64,000 nucleotides of DNA from Oxytricha trifallax (Eukaryota > Ciliophora > Spirotrichea > Sporadotrichida > Oxytrichidae), in assembly GCA_000711775.1 (NCBI GenBank), contig ARYC01018441.1, positions 1-64,000 of the forward strand, given 5' to 3'. The stretch's first letter is position 1. Each line of letters begins with the position of its first letter. The notes below the pieces were generated by a model, which made no database searches, had not been told where the DNA came from, and saw only the letters and a program-made list of their open reading frames with translations. Shown piece by piece: positions 1 to 11,778 of the stretch. The position numbers and the translations under genes are program-made.

Positions 1-155
1 CTCGCTCGTAGAAATGAGATTTTGCTACCTTCCATCGTTGGAAGGAATAAACCCACTATAGTATATGATTAAGTATATGTCACATGCTTACCATGCTGAG
101 TGAGGTACTCGCTTCTAAATCTTGAGATCATTTCTTAAGCTTCAACCCTCTTCAT
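1..155 (-). CDS. TBE 22-kDa ORF, 5' part (cut by window edge)
   Basis: This is the start of the ORF of unknown function found in TBE elements, read leftward and cut by the window edge. The ATG at 155-153 opens MKRVEAQEMISRFRS, the same sequence as the homologue at 56076. The upstream ATG present in the other copy (56055) is AGG here, so the second Met is the shared start. Compared with the other copy it lacks 15 nt, an in-frame loss of five residues about 15 codons in. TAA is read as Gln. No domain is recognisable. No stop or frameshift is seen in the visible part. Confidence 0.8.
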
Positions 156-716
156 TGCAGTACTTATAGATTCCCTCCTTGTTCCTTCTCTTCTTATTGA
201 ATTTCAAATTATAATATATAGAGTTCTGGATCCTACAATTAAAAATCTTAGTATTAAATATGGGCATCTTATAGGAGGTCAACCTGGTAAGGATACGTGG
301 AGAAAGCTGGCAGAAGCTGAAACAAACTTCAGAGATGGTGCTCCATTTTTATCAATTTAGTTCCATTAAATTAGTACTAAATCTATTTAAATTTAATTAG
401 TGCTGGTACCAATTCCGTTTAATTTTAATTGGTACCAATTTAATAGTACCAAAACTTAATTAGTACCTAGTTTTAAACTAATGAGGTTATAATGGAAAAG
501 TTCCAAAATAGCTCAAAACCTGATTAGTACCAGTACCAAAATTAAATATATTAAGCATAAAATTAAAGAAATTTTTGATACAAACTTAGCGTAAAAATGA
601 TCTCTTACACCCCCAAAATCAAACATTATTGTAGCTTTGGAAGGTATTATAAGGAGTAACTATAACTAGTTAGGTTATTAGAGCTTTATAATAGAAATTT
701 AAATTTGAATTTAAAC
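156..716. promoter_or_regulatory. Divergent intergenic region of TBE with repeated GGTACC/AGTACC boxes
   Basis: This is the gap between the divergently read 22-kDa and 57-kDa ORFs. Around 355-545 it holds many copies of a GTAC-centred motif (GGTACC, TAGTACC, CAGTACC) in AT-rich spacers. The same cluster is found at 55650-55870 in the second TBE, where the surrounding spacer has drifted more than the boxes. A shared control region for both ORFs is a reasonable inference; no TATA box or start site can be assigned. Confidence 0.5.
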
Positions 717-2158
717 ATGGCGGCTAACTTAAATCGAAAAGCAGTTTCTCTTAGCAGTGGATAATCATAGCTAAACTTTGGCTCAACTAAAAAGCCAGAA
801 GTTATTTATGTTGAGAGAGAGGTAGAGCTAAGAGCTCTTGAGTTTGAAGCAGAGGTCTTCAAAATAGAAGTATAGAACTTAAAGGAGAGAGCAGAGATAG
901 GACTTTAAACATAAATTGAATATGTTGAAGACCTAAAAGAACAGCTCCCTATTGAAAAGATAAAAACATTTTAATGTGAAGACTGCTAGAATATTTTCTC
1001 AACCGAACAAAGCTTGAAGAAACACCTTAAAGAGGTACACTCTGGCAAAGCCAAGATATATTTCAAGCATGAAAAAGTGGATGGAAGGTACTAATGCACA
1101 ACTTGTATAAAGTCATATACTCACTCTGCAAAAGTTAAGAAGCACATGAAAAAGCATCACCTCAATGAGTTCTTGATTTAAGATAAAGAGACATAAAAAC
1201 TTGTGCCAGCTAAAAGAAAATCAAATTCTCTCGATTCTTAAAGAGAGTTAAAGCAGAAGCTCAATAGATAGAAAATATAAGAATCGATGAAATATCCTGC
1301 AGGCAATACAATTCTAGCCTGCATCCAAGCAAAAGCTATGAACATTCCTGCATTGAATGCAATTAATCTAAGTAGTTGTATTGAAAATTAATTGCATATA
1401 AGTGTTCCTAACAAAGCAAAGCTTATAGTGGTTAATGGTTTACAAGAGTACCCTTTCAGCTATCTCCTTAAGAACGAGCAATACTAAAATGAGTTTGCTA
1501 ACGAATATATAATTCTTAGAGAGGCACAGAGAAAAGATTGCAAGAACTTGCTTAAGCTAGATGGTGTTATTCTAAGCGATGGTTTTATCGCACTAAGACT
1601 TAAGAAATATGAAATGACTCTAAGAGATTATTTATATCATAACAGATACCCAGATGATTTGAATGATATACTATCAGATATGATAAAGGGCGTCAAGGAG
1701 TTGAATGAACTTGGATATGTTCATAGAGATTTGAAACCTGAAAATATAATACTGAACCTCTACCCTTTAGAAGTCGTAGTTATCGATTTCAATAGAGCCT
1801 TAAGATAAGAAATAGAACTTTAGCAAAGGTTCTTGGCACTCCTGGCTACTTCCCAATAAGAGAGAAGTGAACGAATGGATCAGTTAAGTGGGATGTATAG
1901 GCAGTAGCTGCTATAATTTTAGAGAGTGACATGGAATGCATGTCTTACTATGGTACCAAATAAGAGAAATAATCAATAAGTTTAGCCAGTAAGCATATAA
2001 AGCAGAGCGATATCTGCCAAGAGATTAAATAAATTGTAGAAATGATAATTTTAAGAGCACTATCATATCCAAGATAATCCTTAGACGATTTACTTTAACC
2101 ACTACAGAGTGCAAGATTCAAAAGATACAATAAAGACAAGGAGATAAAATTTGTTTGA
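717..2158 (+). pseudogene. TBE 57-kDa zinc-finger/kinase ORF, broken
   Basis: This is a homologue of the intact ORF at 54039-55487. The ATG at 717 opens MAANLNRKAVSL. Two C2H2 zinc fingers (C-x2-C-x12-H-x4-H type) follow near residues 88-109 and 128-149. A protein-kinase-like domain comes next, with HRDLKPEN (around 1725-1750) and VVVIDFNRA in place of the usual DFG. TAA and TAG occur throughout as Gln. Just after the DFN segment, at about 1811-1825, one base is missing relative to the other copy. The shifted frame then meets TGA at 1868-1870, where the intact copy has TGG (Trp). The remaining C-terminal part is still readable to TGA at 2156-2158. A truncated product up to the kinase catalytic loop could still be made, but the gene is judged dead. 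Confidence 0.88.
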
Positions 2159-2218
2159 GTTAAGCCAATAATAATCATTAAATATTGATTAAATTCGTAT
2201 AAAACCTGCATTTTCTCT

Positions 2219-2296
2219 ACTAATTACAATAAGTCCCCAACTATACCCTACAAATCAAAGCACTTATAAACCTCACTAAGGGGTTTTGGGGTTTTG
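2219..2296 (-). repeat. TBE terminal inverted repeat with C4A4 end
   Basis: Reading inward from 2296 on the minus strand gives CAAAACCCCAAAACCCC followed by TTAGTGAGGTTTATAAGTG, nearly identical to both ends of the TBE at 53900-58019. The 17-base telomere-like tip is the hallmark of TBE elements. Confidence 0.93.
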
Positions 2297-4757
2297 AATG
2301 TATTTACTCAAAAAAAGTCATTAAAGAAATTATTATATTCTTTAATTTTTTGTTCAAAAATATGATATGTATTATTAGAAGGAGATATGATCTGGATAAA
2401 AATAAATAAATATATATTTAAAAGAGTAAATTGAGAAGTTTCGATTAAAGTATTAAATTATTGTATATAAAAATTCATACTTTAATAAGTAGATTGATTC
2501 TATATTAGCAATAGTATGGCTATCAAATATTACGATAAAGGGACTTAAGATTGTCGGTAATTTAAAATCTGTTTGATTAAAAAGGAATTTAACCATTAAA
2601 TATAGAAGGGCTACATCTATATGTTTTATTAAAACATAATACTACTGCTTTAAATATTAATTAAATAATTATGAGGGAAGTTTGTTTGTTAAGTTATGGG
2701 GAAATGTAAAATATGATAGGGATATAATGAATATTTAAATAAAGGTAACTTTGAGAATTAACAAAAATTCATACATGAAGTAATAAGAACTAAAGATATA
2801 TAAATTAAAAACATGTTAATTTATTATTTTTTTAATTTTTAAAGATAATAACACAATTATTACATTTAATAATTTATGTTTAATTTTAAATACATTCACT
2901 AGAGGTTCATTTATTTAGAAGATATTTCCTTTAAAAACCTTCCGTACACTTTGGGAAGAAGTTCTTATGCATGATCAAATTATTAGTTTTACCTATTAAC
3001 ATAAGGTAGTCAACGATAAATACAAAAGAAACATAAATAAGATTTTATAATCAATAAAAACATAGGAATAAGTAAACAAAGTGAAACTTTGAGAACATAG
3101 TTATACTATACTGGAAGAAAAATCTCAAAAAGATTTGAAAATATGTTTTTAAATTCTATATTAAGGGTTAATTTGTTTATCTAAAATAAAAAATTGATAA
3201 TTAGAAAGGTATTATTTATTATTATATATATTTATTTTTAAATATTTTATAGAAATTAAGTAAATTTTGAATTAAATAAAGTAGAAAAAAATAATCTAGT
3301 TAAAATTAAACTATTTTTATTATAGTATCAAATTATATAATTAAAAGCAATATATATTTTAATTCGAAATCATTCCAAAATAATTATTTCAAAGATTTCA
3401 AAAATAAAATGGCATAAATTGATGTATTTTAGAGTATACTTATTTTATGTTTATTTATCTGATTTAAATTATTAATTTTTAATTATCACTTTTATTACAT
3501 ATTCTAAAAAATCATTAAGAAATCAAAAGAAAATTTCAAAAGCTAATTTTAATACATTATGAACAAAAATCAAAAAGATTAAGTTTATAAATCTTTTAAA
3601 TAAAATCATTATATCACCACAAGATATAATTATGGTCAGAATAAAAAAAAAATAAATATTAACAATAATTAAGACAAAAAATAATCAACGTAACATACGA
3701 ATGTATTTTTAAATATAAAATAATTAAATTCTAAAAATATCTAGAATATTGATACGGTAAATTTAAGTAGATATTATATGGGTTATACAAGTTAGAAAAT
3801 ATAGAAATTTCTAAGGAAAAATATCAATATTACTTAATTAAGAAATAATTACTGTCAAGAAAATTAATCATAAAAAAGGAAAATGATGAATTATTTAATC
3901 TAAATCAAATTAAAAAAGAATAATATTACTTGGAGGGTGAATTAGCAAACAAATTTAAAAATATAAAAATATAGAGTTACCTTTAATTTTCAAACATAAA
4001 ATAACCAATTATAAGATAAATAATTGTGTTTACTTTTATTTATAAATATCAACAAAGAATCGTATATTGCTTTCATCATAACGAGGGTGTTTAAGATAGA
4101 AAAAATATAATAAGAGATTAAGAAATTAGCAATTAATCTAGAAATTATAAGTTTTGAATAAGCTTTTAATGAACTATGAAATAATTCTTAAAGGGTATAT
4201 TGTTTAAATTGTAATTAAAAACTCAATTTATATTAATTAAAAAATCATCAAATTAACAATTTGTAATAAAAAACTTTTTTCAAATTGCAAATCATAAAAT
4301 CAATATTAAAATTGAGAAATATTAAAAGAAAATTATGTAATTTTCTTTTAATTATTTTGGCTATATTAAAATTTTAACCAATGATTAATCGATAATTTGT
4401 TCAATTAGTATCAAAGAAAATAAATCAATTTAATAGAGCTTGTTATTCACTATAAAAAACGGGTAGAAAAAGAACATTAAAATTAGAAGTTATGTACAAG
4501 TAAAAGAAATTTAAGAAATATTGCTTAGCATATTATATATATGTGAATTAAAGGATCACCGAAAAAAATAAAAAAAATTCTAAAAGGTGAAATGTAAACT
4601 TAAATAAATTGGGAGTTAAATTTGTGAACAATAAAACAATTTAGGGTCATTTGAAAAAAGAATCAATAAGTTAAAATAAGCTAGTATCAGGAAAATAAGA
4701 ATATTTTTCAACTTATTTAATTTATCATAATAATATTTGATTTTTTTTTATGTAGTT
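2297..4757. other. AT-rich spacer, one weak ORF
   Basis: This is very AT-rich sequence without a clear gene. The most protein-like stretch is on the + strand at about 2904-3092 (in-frame ATG 2967, TGA 3090), reading TFRTLWEEVLMHDQIISF near its middle with TAA/TAG as Gln. It is too short to call a gene. Nothing else recognised. Confidence 0.4.
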
Positions 4758-5039
4758 ATGAGAGAGGACCAAAGAGGAGAAATTGAACAAGAATTCATAG
4801 CAAACGAGGGCAGATTCAGCGAACTTGCCGAAGAAGTTCCAGAAATTGAAGAAATCCTATTTCCCAATAAGATGAAACACCGAGAAGAAGGCAGAGAGGA
4901 AAACTCAGACAAGAGAAATACCTAGGATGCTGAGGGGGCTGTAGTAGAGGGAACTAAAGAATAAATATAAGCAGTAGTCAACTAGGAGGAGTCTTTTGGA
5001 CAACAATAGTAAGTGAAGGAAGCAGACATCAAAGAATGA
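4758..5039 (+). CDS. Hypothetical acidic protein (ciliate code), possible exon or gene segment
   Basis: Read with TAA/TAG as Gln, this gives 93 residues from ATG 4758 to TGA 5037. The product is strongly charged and Glu/Gln-rich (it opens MREDQRGEIEQEF and ends QQQQVKEADIKE), with no membrane segment or known domain. GC content is well above the flanks, and the boundary is abrupt on the left, where a T-run followed by ATGTAG precedes the ATG and resembles a 3' splice site. So it could be a last exon, a macronuclear-destined segment, or a germline-limited gene remnant. The acidic tail is similar in style, not demonstrably in descent, to the second frame at the 3' end of the LINE-like element. 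No function is proposed. Confidence 0.5.
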
Positions 5040-7669
5040 GATAGCGGAGAACCGCAACTTACTGCATGTTATTAAGTTCTGATTTTACAGAATTATACTT
5101 TTGGTAATTTATCACTGTTTGTTTCTTATTCGTATTTAATTTTACCTTTAAGTATTTTACTAATACTACTAATATTTGATTTTTTTAAATATTTTATAGT
5201 TTCGTTATTTTAAAAGTATTTTTTAACTCAGCTGTTTATCGAATCAAAAATGATCTACTATTATTTAAATGAACTACTTAAATTACTCAATCTGATTAAA
5301 TTTGAAAAGAGAATAATTTTTGCTATTCATAAAATATTGTTATATATTTTAAAAAACAATCTTATTAGTTAATGAAAACTATCTATTTGAATTAAGTCCA
5401 GTATTATTATTTTAATGTATTTTTTATGATAATAAATCATGATAATTTATTATTTCTTTGTTAATAAATAAATAAATTAATTATTAATTTGTTTAGATTT
5501 TATTTTTGCTCAAATTATTTGAATAGTTTATTTAACTTTGTAATACCATTTTATTACTACAAAGTTATAACTTCAATATAAAATAAAGTTAACATATTAC
5601 ATTAAATTTTTCTAAAATAAAATTAATTTGAAAACTAAAGCAAATTAATTAGAAAATAATTTTTTAATATTTTTTTAAAACAATATTATTATAATTCTTT
5701 AAAAATTTAATTAAATAGAATTAAAATTGATTTTATTATATCAGCATTGAGGATAATATAAATTGCATAGATAGTCATTTAGAAACGGGTTTATTAATGT
5801 TTGATAATATGAATTACTTTTTATTATAAAGCTAAAATTTAACATAATATTGGTAAATTAATTACTTATCTAATTTATAAAATAATAAGAAAATATAATT
5901 TTTAATTTATTAGTAGCATGTATAATTTCTAGATTGTGGCAAAATTTATTCTATTTTTATTTATTTTAAATAAATTTTATAAAGTATATTAAAATCAACC
6001 TATATGCAATTTGTTACATTATGAAAATGATAAATAAATAAGATTAGAGTCTCTTTTATTATATTATTTTTAATCTATACTTAATTTTATTTTACTATTA
6101 TAAAAATAAGTAGTTTAATTAAATTAAGATAATAGTAATCCTTATAAATCTATTTTAATATATAAAGGGAATGGAGAGATAGACTTTATAAAAACTTAGA
6201 TATTTATAATTTTAATCTCCAAATACTCAACTTAAATATCAGTGAATTATAAAACATCTTATAATATACAAGGTTTCAAAATGAACATGAAATTAAAAAT
6301 CAATTAATAAATAAAAAGGGCAGTAATTAAGTTAATTATTAAGAATAGTAATCAATTTGTAAATGAGGGGTAATAAGAGATTTGTGGAATAGAAAAATTA
6401 AGAGGCTTAAGTTCAATATTAACTTAGGGTAAAATTAAAAATAAGAAATGGATTAAAAGTATCAGATTATAAAAATTTTAGGTATATGAAATATTTAATA
6501 AAGAGAAAATTTTAAAACATTAATTAAAAATAGTTTAATTTTATCAATGAATTTATTTTTTATAGATACTAATTTTATTATATTTTTAATGCTTAACGGA
6601 AATCTTTAAATATAATTTTCAATTTTTAATTTTAAAAAAAACAACCTAAAGTAAATAATATGATTAAATGATTTTATCGATATAACTTATCTACTGGGCT
6701 TAATTCATACAAGTAATTTACAATCTCAATATTTATTTATATTTAATATTTGAATTTGTTTATTTCTTAATACTTTAATATTTCTTTTTTGATTCTCATC
6801 ATTAAAAAGATATTTAATTTTAGCATAAAACCCATGATTCTTTTATATATGGAAATAAGGTGTTAAGAATAAATAGATTAAGTTTAATTGTTAAAATAGA
6901 AAAAATTAGAATAATATATTGATTAAAGATTATTAAATTATCAGAAATTAAAATTGATTCCAGCAATATTAAAAGCATTAGTAGGATCATTAAACTTTAA
7001 AACTAAAACTATCTTTACCAATTAAATTAAATAATTGGACATCTCTAAAATTTTTACCCACAAAAACTACTCAAATAACCACTAGTAAGTATCTTTATCT
7101 GCAATTATTAATTTTCATCAATTTCTACCCTTATTTTTATAATTATTTGAATCATGGGGTTTTATATGAATAAATCAATTGAGCAATTTTTATAATCTTA
7201 AAAATGACAAGTCTATCTAAATCTTATTAAACCTAATAAATGTAAATGGTAAAATAGATGTTTCGGAGTTTTTGTATTCAATTTATAAAGTTAAATATTT
7301 AAATCTATTAATATTACATTAGAAAATTCTAAGTAAAAAAGTATATATAATTTCCATTTTTTTAAGAATGAGAATAAACATTTTATAATAATAAGTAATA
7401 TTAAATTTTAAAAATAGAAAAGTTTTCGAATATAAATGATAGCATTCGTTTTTTAATAATTATATTTTTATATTATTTTTTTTACTTATAAATAATTATT
7501 ATAGATAATTTTAATCAATAGGTTTATATAAATAAAGTTCTAATATTTTATCTTTTCTTGTAATGACCTCCGCTTATTAATTTTATTAAATATAACTTTT
7601 ATATAAAGATAATAACATAGTTCTCTTGCTTATATATACTTACTGTTTTTATATTAATAATTGTATGTT
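5040..7669. other. AT-rich spacer, nothing recognised
   Basis: This stretch shows almost uninterrupted A/T-rich sequence without a coding-like frame, inverted repeat or recognisable element. A partial echo of the core repeat (CTTGCTTATATATACTTA) is seen at about 7625-7645. Confidence 0.4.
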
Positions 7670-7760
7670 GATTTTGATCCCTTATTAATATTTTGATTAA
7701 TTTAATTATAATTTCCCAAATTGCCTCTCGCTTATATACTCATAAATTAAAAATAATTTT
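7670..7760 (+). repeat. Core repeat, copy 1 (partial)
   Basis: This copy holds the CCCTTATTAAT / TTTAATTATAATTTC stretch followed by CTCTCGCTTATATACTCATAA (box 7727-7744). The match to the other copies fades just after the box, so the downstream half of the core is missing or diverged. Confidence 0.65.
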
Positions 7761-8818
7761 ATAATTTTATTAACCTGAATATAATAATATCGAAAATTAC
7801 TGCTTATTTTATTATATAAATAACATTATTACTTATTTATGAATTAATTAAATTATTAAAATTAAATATTTCAAATTAATTATTTTTATCAATATATCTA
7901 TTAATATAAACTATTGCATTTATTCATTTAAAGTTGAAAAATTTATTATTTATTTATTATAAGTAATTATATTAGTAATTTTTAATCTTATCTGTATTTG
8001 ATTTTTAGGAACATGGATCATTATATTCGATAATACGTGAAGATCAAATCTGTTTATAATATTAGAAATTTCAATCATCATAAATTGTTATGACTTTAAT
8101 TTTCTTTTACACTTCTTAAATTTAAGTTTATATCATGTATCCTTTGTTTCAGGGCATGAATTTTATATAAATTTTGTTATCTTAATAAATATTCAAGCTT
8201 CTTTATCAAAGAGAAAACTGATTAATATAGATTATATAAGTCATAATATAGAATTTTAAATGATTATTAAAAAAATCAATAAAAGTTCAAGCATAATGAT
8301 TAAAACACTTAGATAAATAGAGGAGTAAGCTTAGTGAAGATTAAATTATTGATGCAAATATTTCATAAATATGGTAAATATGCTGTAAAAAAACTTATTA
8401 ATGCTCATATTTGTTAATTTATTACATATAAATTGTTAAGAAAATTAGAATTAAAAAATTTGATTAACAAGATTGATAATGTGGTAAATTCCCCGTAAGA
8501 ATATAATATTTTATTTTTCTATTTACAATCAAGTAGAGAATTCCAACTTTTTAGGTATACTCAATATTTTAATAAAAATTCTTTCAGTTTAAGATTAAAT
8601 TGTTAACTATTTTACACAGGAAATTACTTATTTAGTTCTCATAAAATTATAATTATATATAATTTGCTCTTTATTTATTTTTTAATAAAAAAGCAATTAA
8701 TCAATAATCATTAGCATTATAAACTAATACTCGTATTAAATAACAACTAAAATATTATTATTAAATATACAATAATATTAAAATTAAATAATTATTGCTT
8801 AAGAATACGATGAAATTT

Positions 8819-9000
8819 TCATCTTTCTTATTTAGAAGCTACTTCATGATTTAGCCTATTGAACTTGCTCCTGTTGTTAAATAAAATGTTAAAATGCTTT
8901 TACTAGTTGTATCTGAATTTGGAAACAGGATTTTTAAAGGCTAACAAGTTGAATTCCTCCACAAAAAAACTGCTTTAAAATTTAGAATTTGTTAAAAAAA
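8819..9000 (-). pseudogene. Two-exon gene remnant, conserved with 53.1-53.3 kb
   Basis: Minus-strand reading gives FFVEEFNLLAFKNPVSKF, then a 42-nt AT-rich stretch (8912-8871) ending in ACAG, then RSKFNRLNHEVASKQER and TGA at 8821-8819. The paralogous sequence at 53335-53125 reads FLDFIEENQ... and SSKFKRLKLVADANAKEKQ around a 38-nt GT...AG stretch, so both exon frames and the interruption are shared. Here the donor is AT instead of GT (GTACGATTTGTAA there, ATACAACTAGTAA here), which suggests loss of splicing. Protein similarity on both sides of an intron argues for a former gene; no family is recognised. The plus-strand frame across the same bases is treated as a shadow. Confidence 0.5.
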
Positions 9001-9959
9001 ATTTTAAATCGACTTTGCCTAACTCTTAATAGATTCTTAGCATTATAAATTCATGAAAATTAACAAAAATTATATAAATTTTCGAGTAAACCTAGCATAC
9101 ATGGAAATCAAATCCGCTATTTAAAAAAATGAATATGAGAATACTTAATTTGAATGCCTAGGTTTAACAAAAACAATTAAATTTTATTAAATAAGTGTAA
9201 ACTAACCAAGTACACTTAATAATCCATTTCAAGCCAACATGACCACCATAATAACCACACACTCACTACAAAATTAATACTAAAACAATGTTTCTATAAA
9301 TAACATACATCTCATTAGAAACACTTTCATCACAACTATTTTTTTCTGTCTATATCATAAAAATACAGCAATAAAATTAGTATTAATTTACATAAAACTA
9401 TCCTAATTATAAAAAAAACTCCAAGAAAATCTCAAATTGCTCTTAAACAGAGATTGAAACACAAAATGTGTATTATCAAATAGGTAATTCTATATCTATA
9501 ATTTGTTTAATTAATTTTTTTATAAATTGTTAATTCTTAATTAAATGTAATACCTCAATATTTTAAAAAAAATCTCATTAATAAATAAATATATTTTCTC
9601 TTTTTAATCTTAAAAATTATTGCATTATTAATATCATCATAAAACCAATTTAGTAGAATAACAATAAAAATTTTAATAAAACAAGAATATAGCAAATTAA
9701 AATGAAATTTTATTATAGATCAAATATTTAAATCTATTAGAGAATTAATAATTACTATGTTATAATAATTATATAAAATTTGGATTTAATAAGTCATAAA
9801 AATTAATATATACTTTTCTTATGGTTTATGATCCAAGTAATGTTATTTATTTTGTTTATTTACTCAATCAAATTCTTTATCTCCGGATTGACCCTCTCCT
9901 ATTAATAAACTCTTTTGGTCTTACCAAAATCATTAATAGATTTTATTATAATTTATAAT

Positions 9960-10205
9960 TGGATATTACTGATGTCTCCCTTATTATTAATTTTTATTTA
10001 TTTAATTATAATTTCTCAAATTTCTTTCGCTTATATACTCATAAGTAAAAATAAAATATACATAATTCCTTTTAAGATTAAAAAGATAGAGTTAAATCAA
10101 GATATAAAGGTATATTTCTTAGCAACTTTTAAGTAAAGCTGTTGTAGTAATAAGCATTATAAGGACAAAATTCGACATTAAGTGAACTAGATAAAGAGAA
10201 ATTAA
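9960..10205 (+). repeat. Core repeat, copy 2
   Basis: The copy shows the complete order: CTTATTATTAATTTTTATTT, AATTATAATTTCTCAAATTTC, the box CGCTTATATACTCATAAG (10028-10046), AAAAATAAAATATA, TTTTAAGATTAAAAAGATAG, CTTAGCAACTTTTAAGTAAAG, and GATAAAGAGAAATTAAAATTAGATAGGAG. It is closest to copy 7 at 58.5 kb. It lies just before the 270-bp MITE. Confidence 0.8.
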
Positions 10206-10229
10206 AATTAGATAGGAGTTTTTATATAA

Positions 10230-10499
10230 TGTAAAACCCCGTTTGTCAATTAAGAATGAAGATTGGGTATTAAGATTAATAAAATTAAAAATAAATTATA
10301 ATTGGCTGAAATTAAATATAATTAGGATCAAAAAAAATTTACGCACCTTGATTGGTTTATTTTATAGAGACAATTTTTCTAGCCAATAGTTTTTATAATT
10401 AGCCAAACCTTTTACAATTTACGCCAATAATATATATATTTTAATTTCTTTATTCTTAATCCCCAATCTTCATTCTTAATTGACTAACGGGGTTTTACA
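10230..10499. mobile_element. 270-bp MITE with AAAACCCC-containing inverted ends
   Basis: The left end TGTAAAACCCCGTTTGTCAA and the right end (minus strand) TGTAAAACCCCGTTAGTCAA are inverted copies, and the match continues for about 60 bp through AATTAAGAATGAAGATTGGG. The interior is AT-rich and non-coding. The paralogous segment B has no insertion at the matching place (ATATAATTTACAAATAT, about 58701-58717), which gives a probable empty site. The tip resembles half of a TBE telomere-like end, but the rest of the repeat is different, so it is not a simple TBE deletion product. A clean target duplication could not be fixed. Confidence 0.8.
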
Positions 10500-11735
10500 A
10501 ATATTCGATGAAATATTAAAATATAGTATTTGCTTTTCTGGCAATAATATTTGATCAACATTAAATAAAAATTCTTTTTCATTAATTTGGTAAATTTTTT
10601 TTATAATCAATTAGTTTTTCAGCATAATTTCCAATTCCTATAAATTGGAATATTTCTAAAATTTCACTATTAATATATTATGAATTAAATTTTAAAAAAT
10701 GAAGTTTGCTATCCCTTATAAAATATTTAAATTAATTAAAAATTTCATTAAATATTTCTTTGAGAATAGTAATATTTTATCTCTTTACTATAATATTTTA
10801 TATTTTACAAATTGTTTTTTTCCTAATAATTTACTTTATTAATAATAATAAAGAGGGTACATACATCATGAATTGATGGAATTCTCTCTGTAAATAAGAT
10901 ATATTAGGATATTTGATTGTAGATTATATAATGATTTGTAAAAGGTCGATATCTGACAAAATAATCTGAAAGTTTAAATAATTAATTTTTTATAAATTTA
11001 ATTTATTATATTTTTGCATTCTTTTAAGATAAAGTTAAATTATAGAATAAATAATTAATATTTATATATAAAATAATGTAATTTAAAATCGTTTAATTAA
11101 ATTTTTTAACTAAATTATATTTTTTTATTTTGTAAAAAATTTAACAATTATTGAATAAGTTACTATGCTTTTAATATATATTGATATTGAGATTTTAATT
11201 TAATTAATAATATGTAATTTGACTTCATTGGTTACTGCAATATCACTAATTTTAAAAATGGAACTAAAACTAGAACCGCATTCATTTTTAAATTGTTAAG
11301 AGTTTATTGTTATTACCTAACTTTTTAATGATAATCAATTTAAGTTATAAATGGGAGAATAAATAATTAATAAATATATAACAAGAATTAGTTATTCAAA
11401 AGAAAAGAACAATTTTATTTTGCCAATATAAAGAGGGGTACTCAACAAACATTTCAGAGCAGATTGTATTAAGAAAAATTTATTTAATGATAAACTAAAT
11501 TAAATTAATAAGGTATTAAGGCCAAGCTAATTAAAATAAATATTTGGAAAGTATAGGATTATAAATTTTATTTTTACAAAATTGTTTATAAATAAATTAC
11601 CGATTCTTAGATGTAACGAAAACAATATAGAAAAATGATTATAAATCATGCTAATTTATAATATAAAATTTCTACACCAATAAATTTAATCAATTTTTAC
11701 AGCGGGATTTAATTCAATTCTGTAATTACGAATAC
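10500..11735. other. AT-rich part of segmental duplicate A
   Basis: This part has no gene. It aligns in patches with 58720-59930 (for example TTACTATGCT near 11160 vs 59421, and ACTAAAACTAGAACCGC vs ATAAAACTAGCACCGA). A former coding or structural role cannot be judged. Confidence 0.4.
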
Positions 11736-11749
11736 TAATACTAATGTCA
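11736..11749 (+). repeat. 14-bp target-site duplication, left copy
   Basis: TAATACTAATGTCA is repeated exactly at 13521-13534, on the other side of the LINE-like element. Bases next to the repeat differ on both sides, so the duplication is 14 bp. Confidence 0.8.
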
Positions 11750-11778
11750 TTATTAAAAGCAAAAATTAGAAACACAGA

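Larger units (their letters stand above)
1..2296 (+). mobile_element. TBE transposon, right-hand part, degenerate copy
   Basis: This stretch is collinear, in opposite orientation, with the complete TBE at 53900-58019. It starts inside the 22-kDa ORF at the window edge, runs through the divergent control region and the 57-kDa ORF, and ends with the telomere-like inverted repeat AAGGGGTTTTGGGGTTTTG at 2296. The following AAT fits the ANT target duplication known for TBE elements; the partner end and the transposase lie outside the window. Nucleotide and protein divergence from the other copy is clear (I judge roughly three quarters protein identity by eye), so the two belong to different insertions and possibly different TBE subfamilies. 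The copy is inactivated (see its 57-kDa ORF). Confidence 0.93.

Noticed and set aside
8846..9457. 203-codon plus-strand ORF free of TGA (ATG 8846)
   Set aside because: The paralogous segment near 53.2 kb conserves protein on the opposite strand, with matching exons and intron; the plus frame is taken as antisense.
9915..10136. Hydrophobic plus-strand ORF
   Set aside because: It runs across the conserved core repeat, is not kept in the other copies, and its content is ordinary AT-rich translation.
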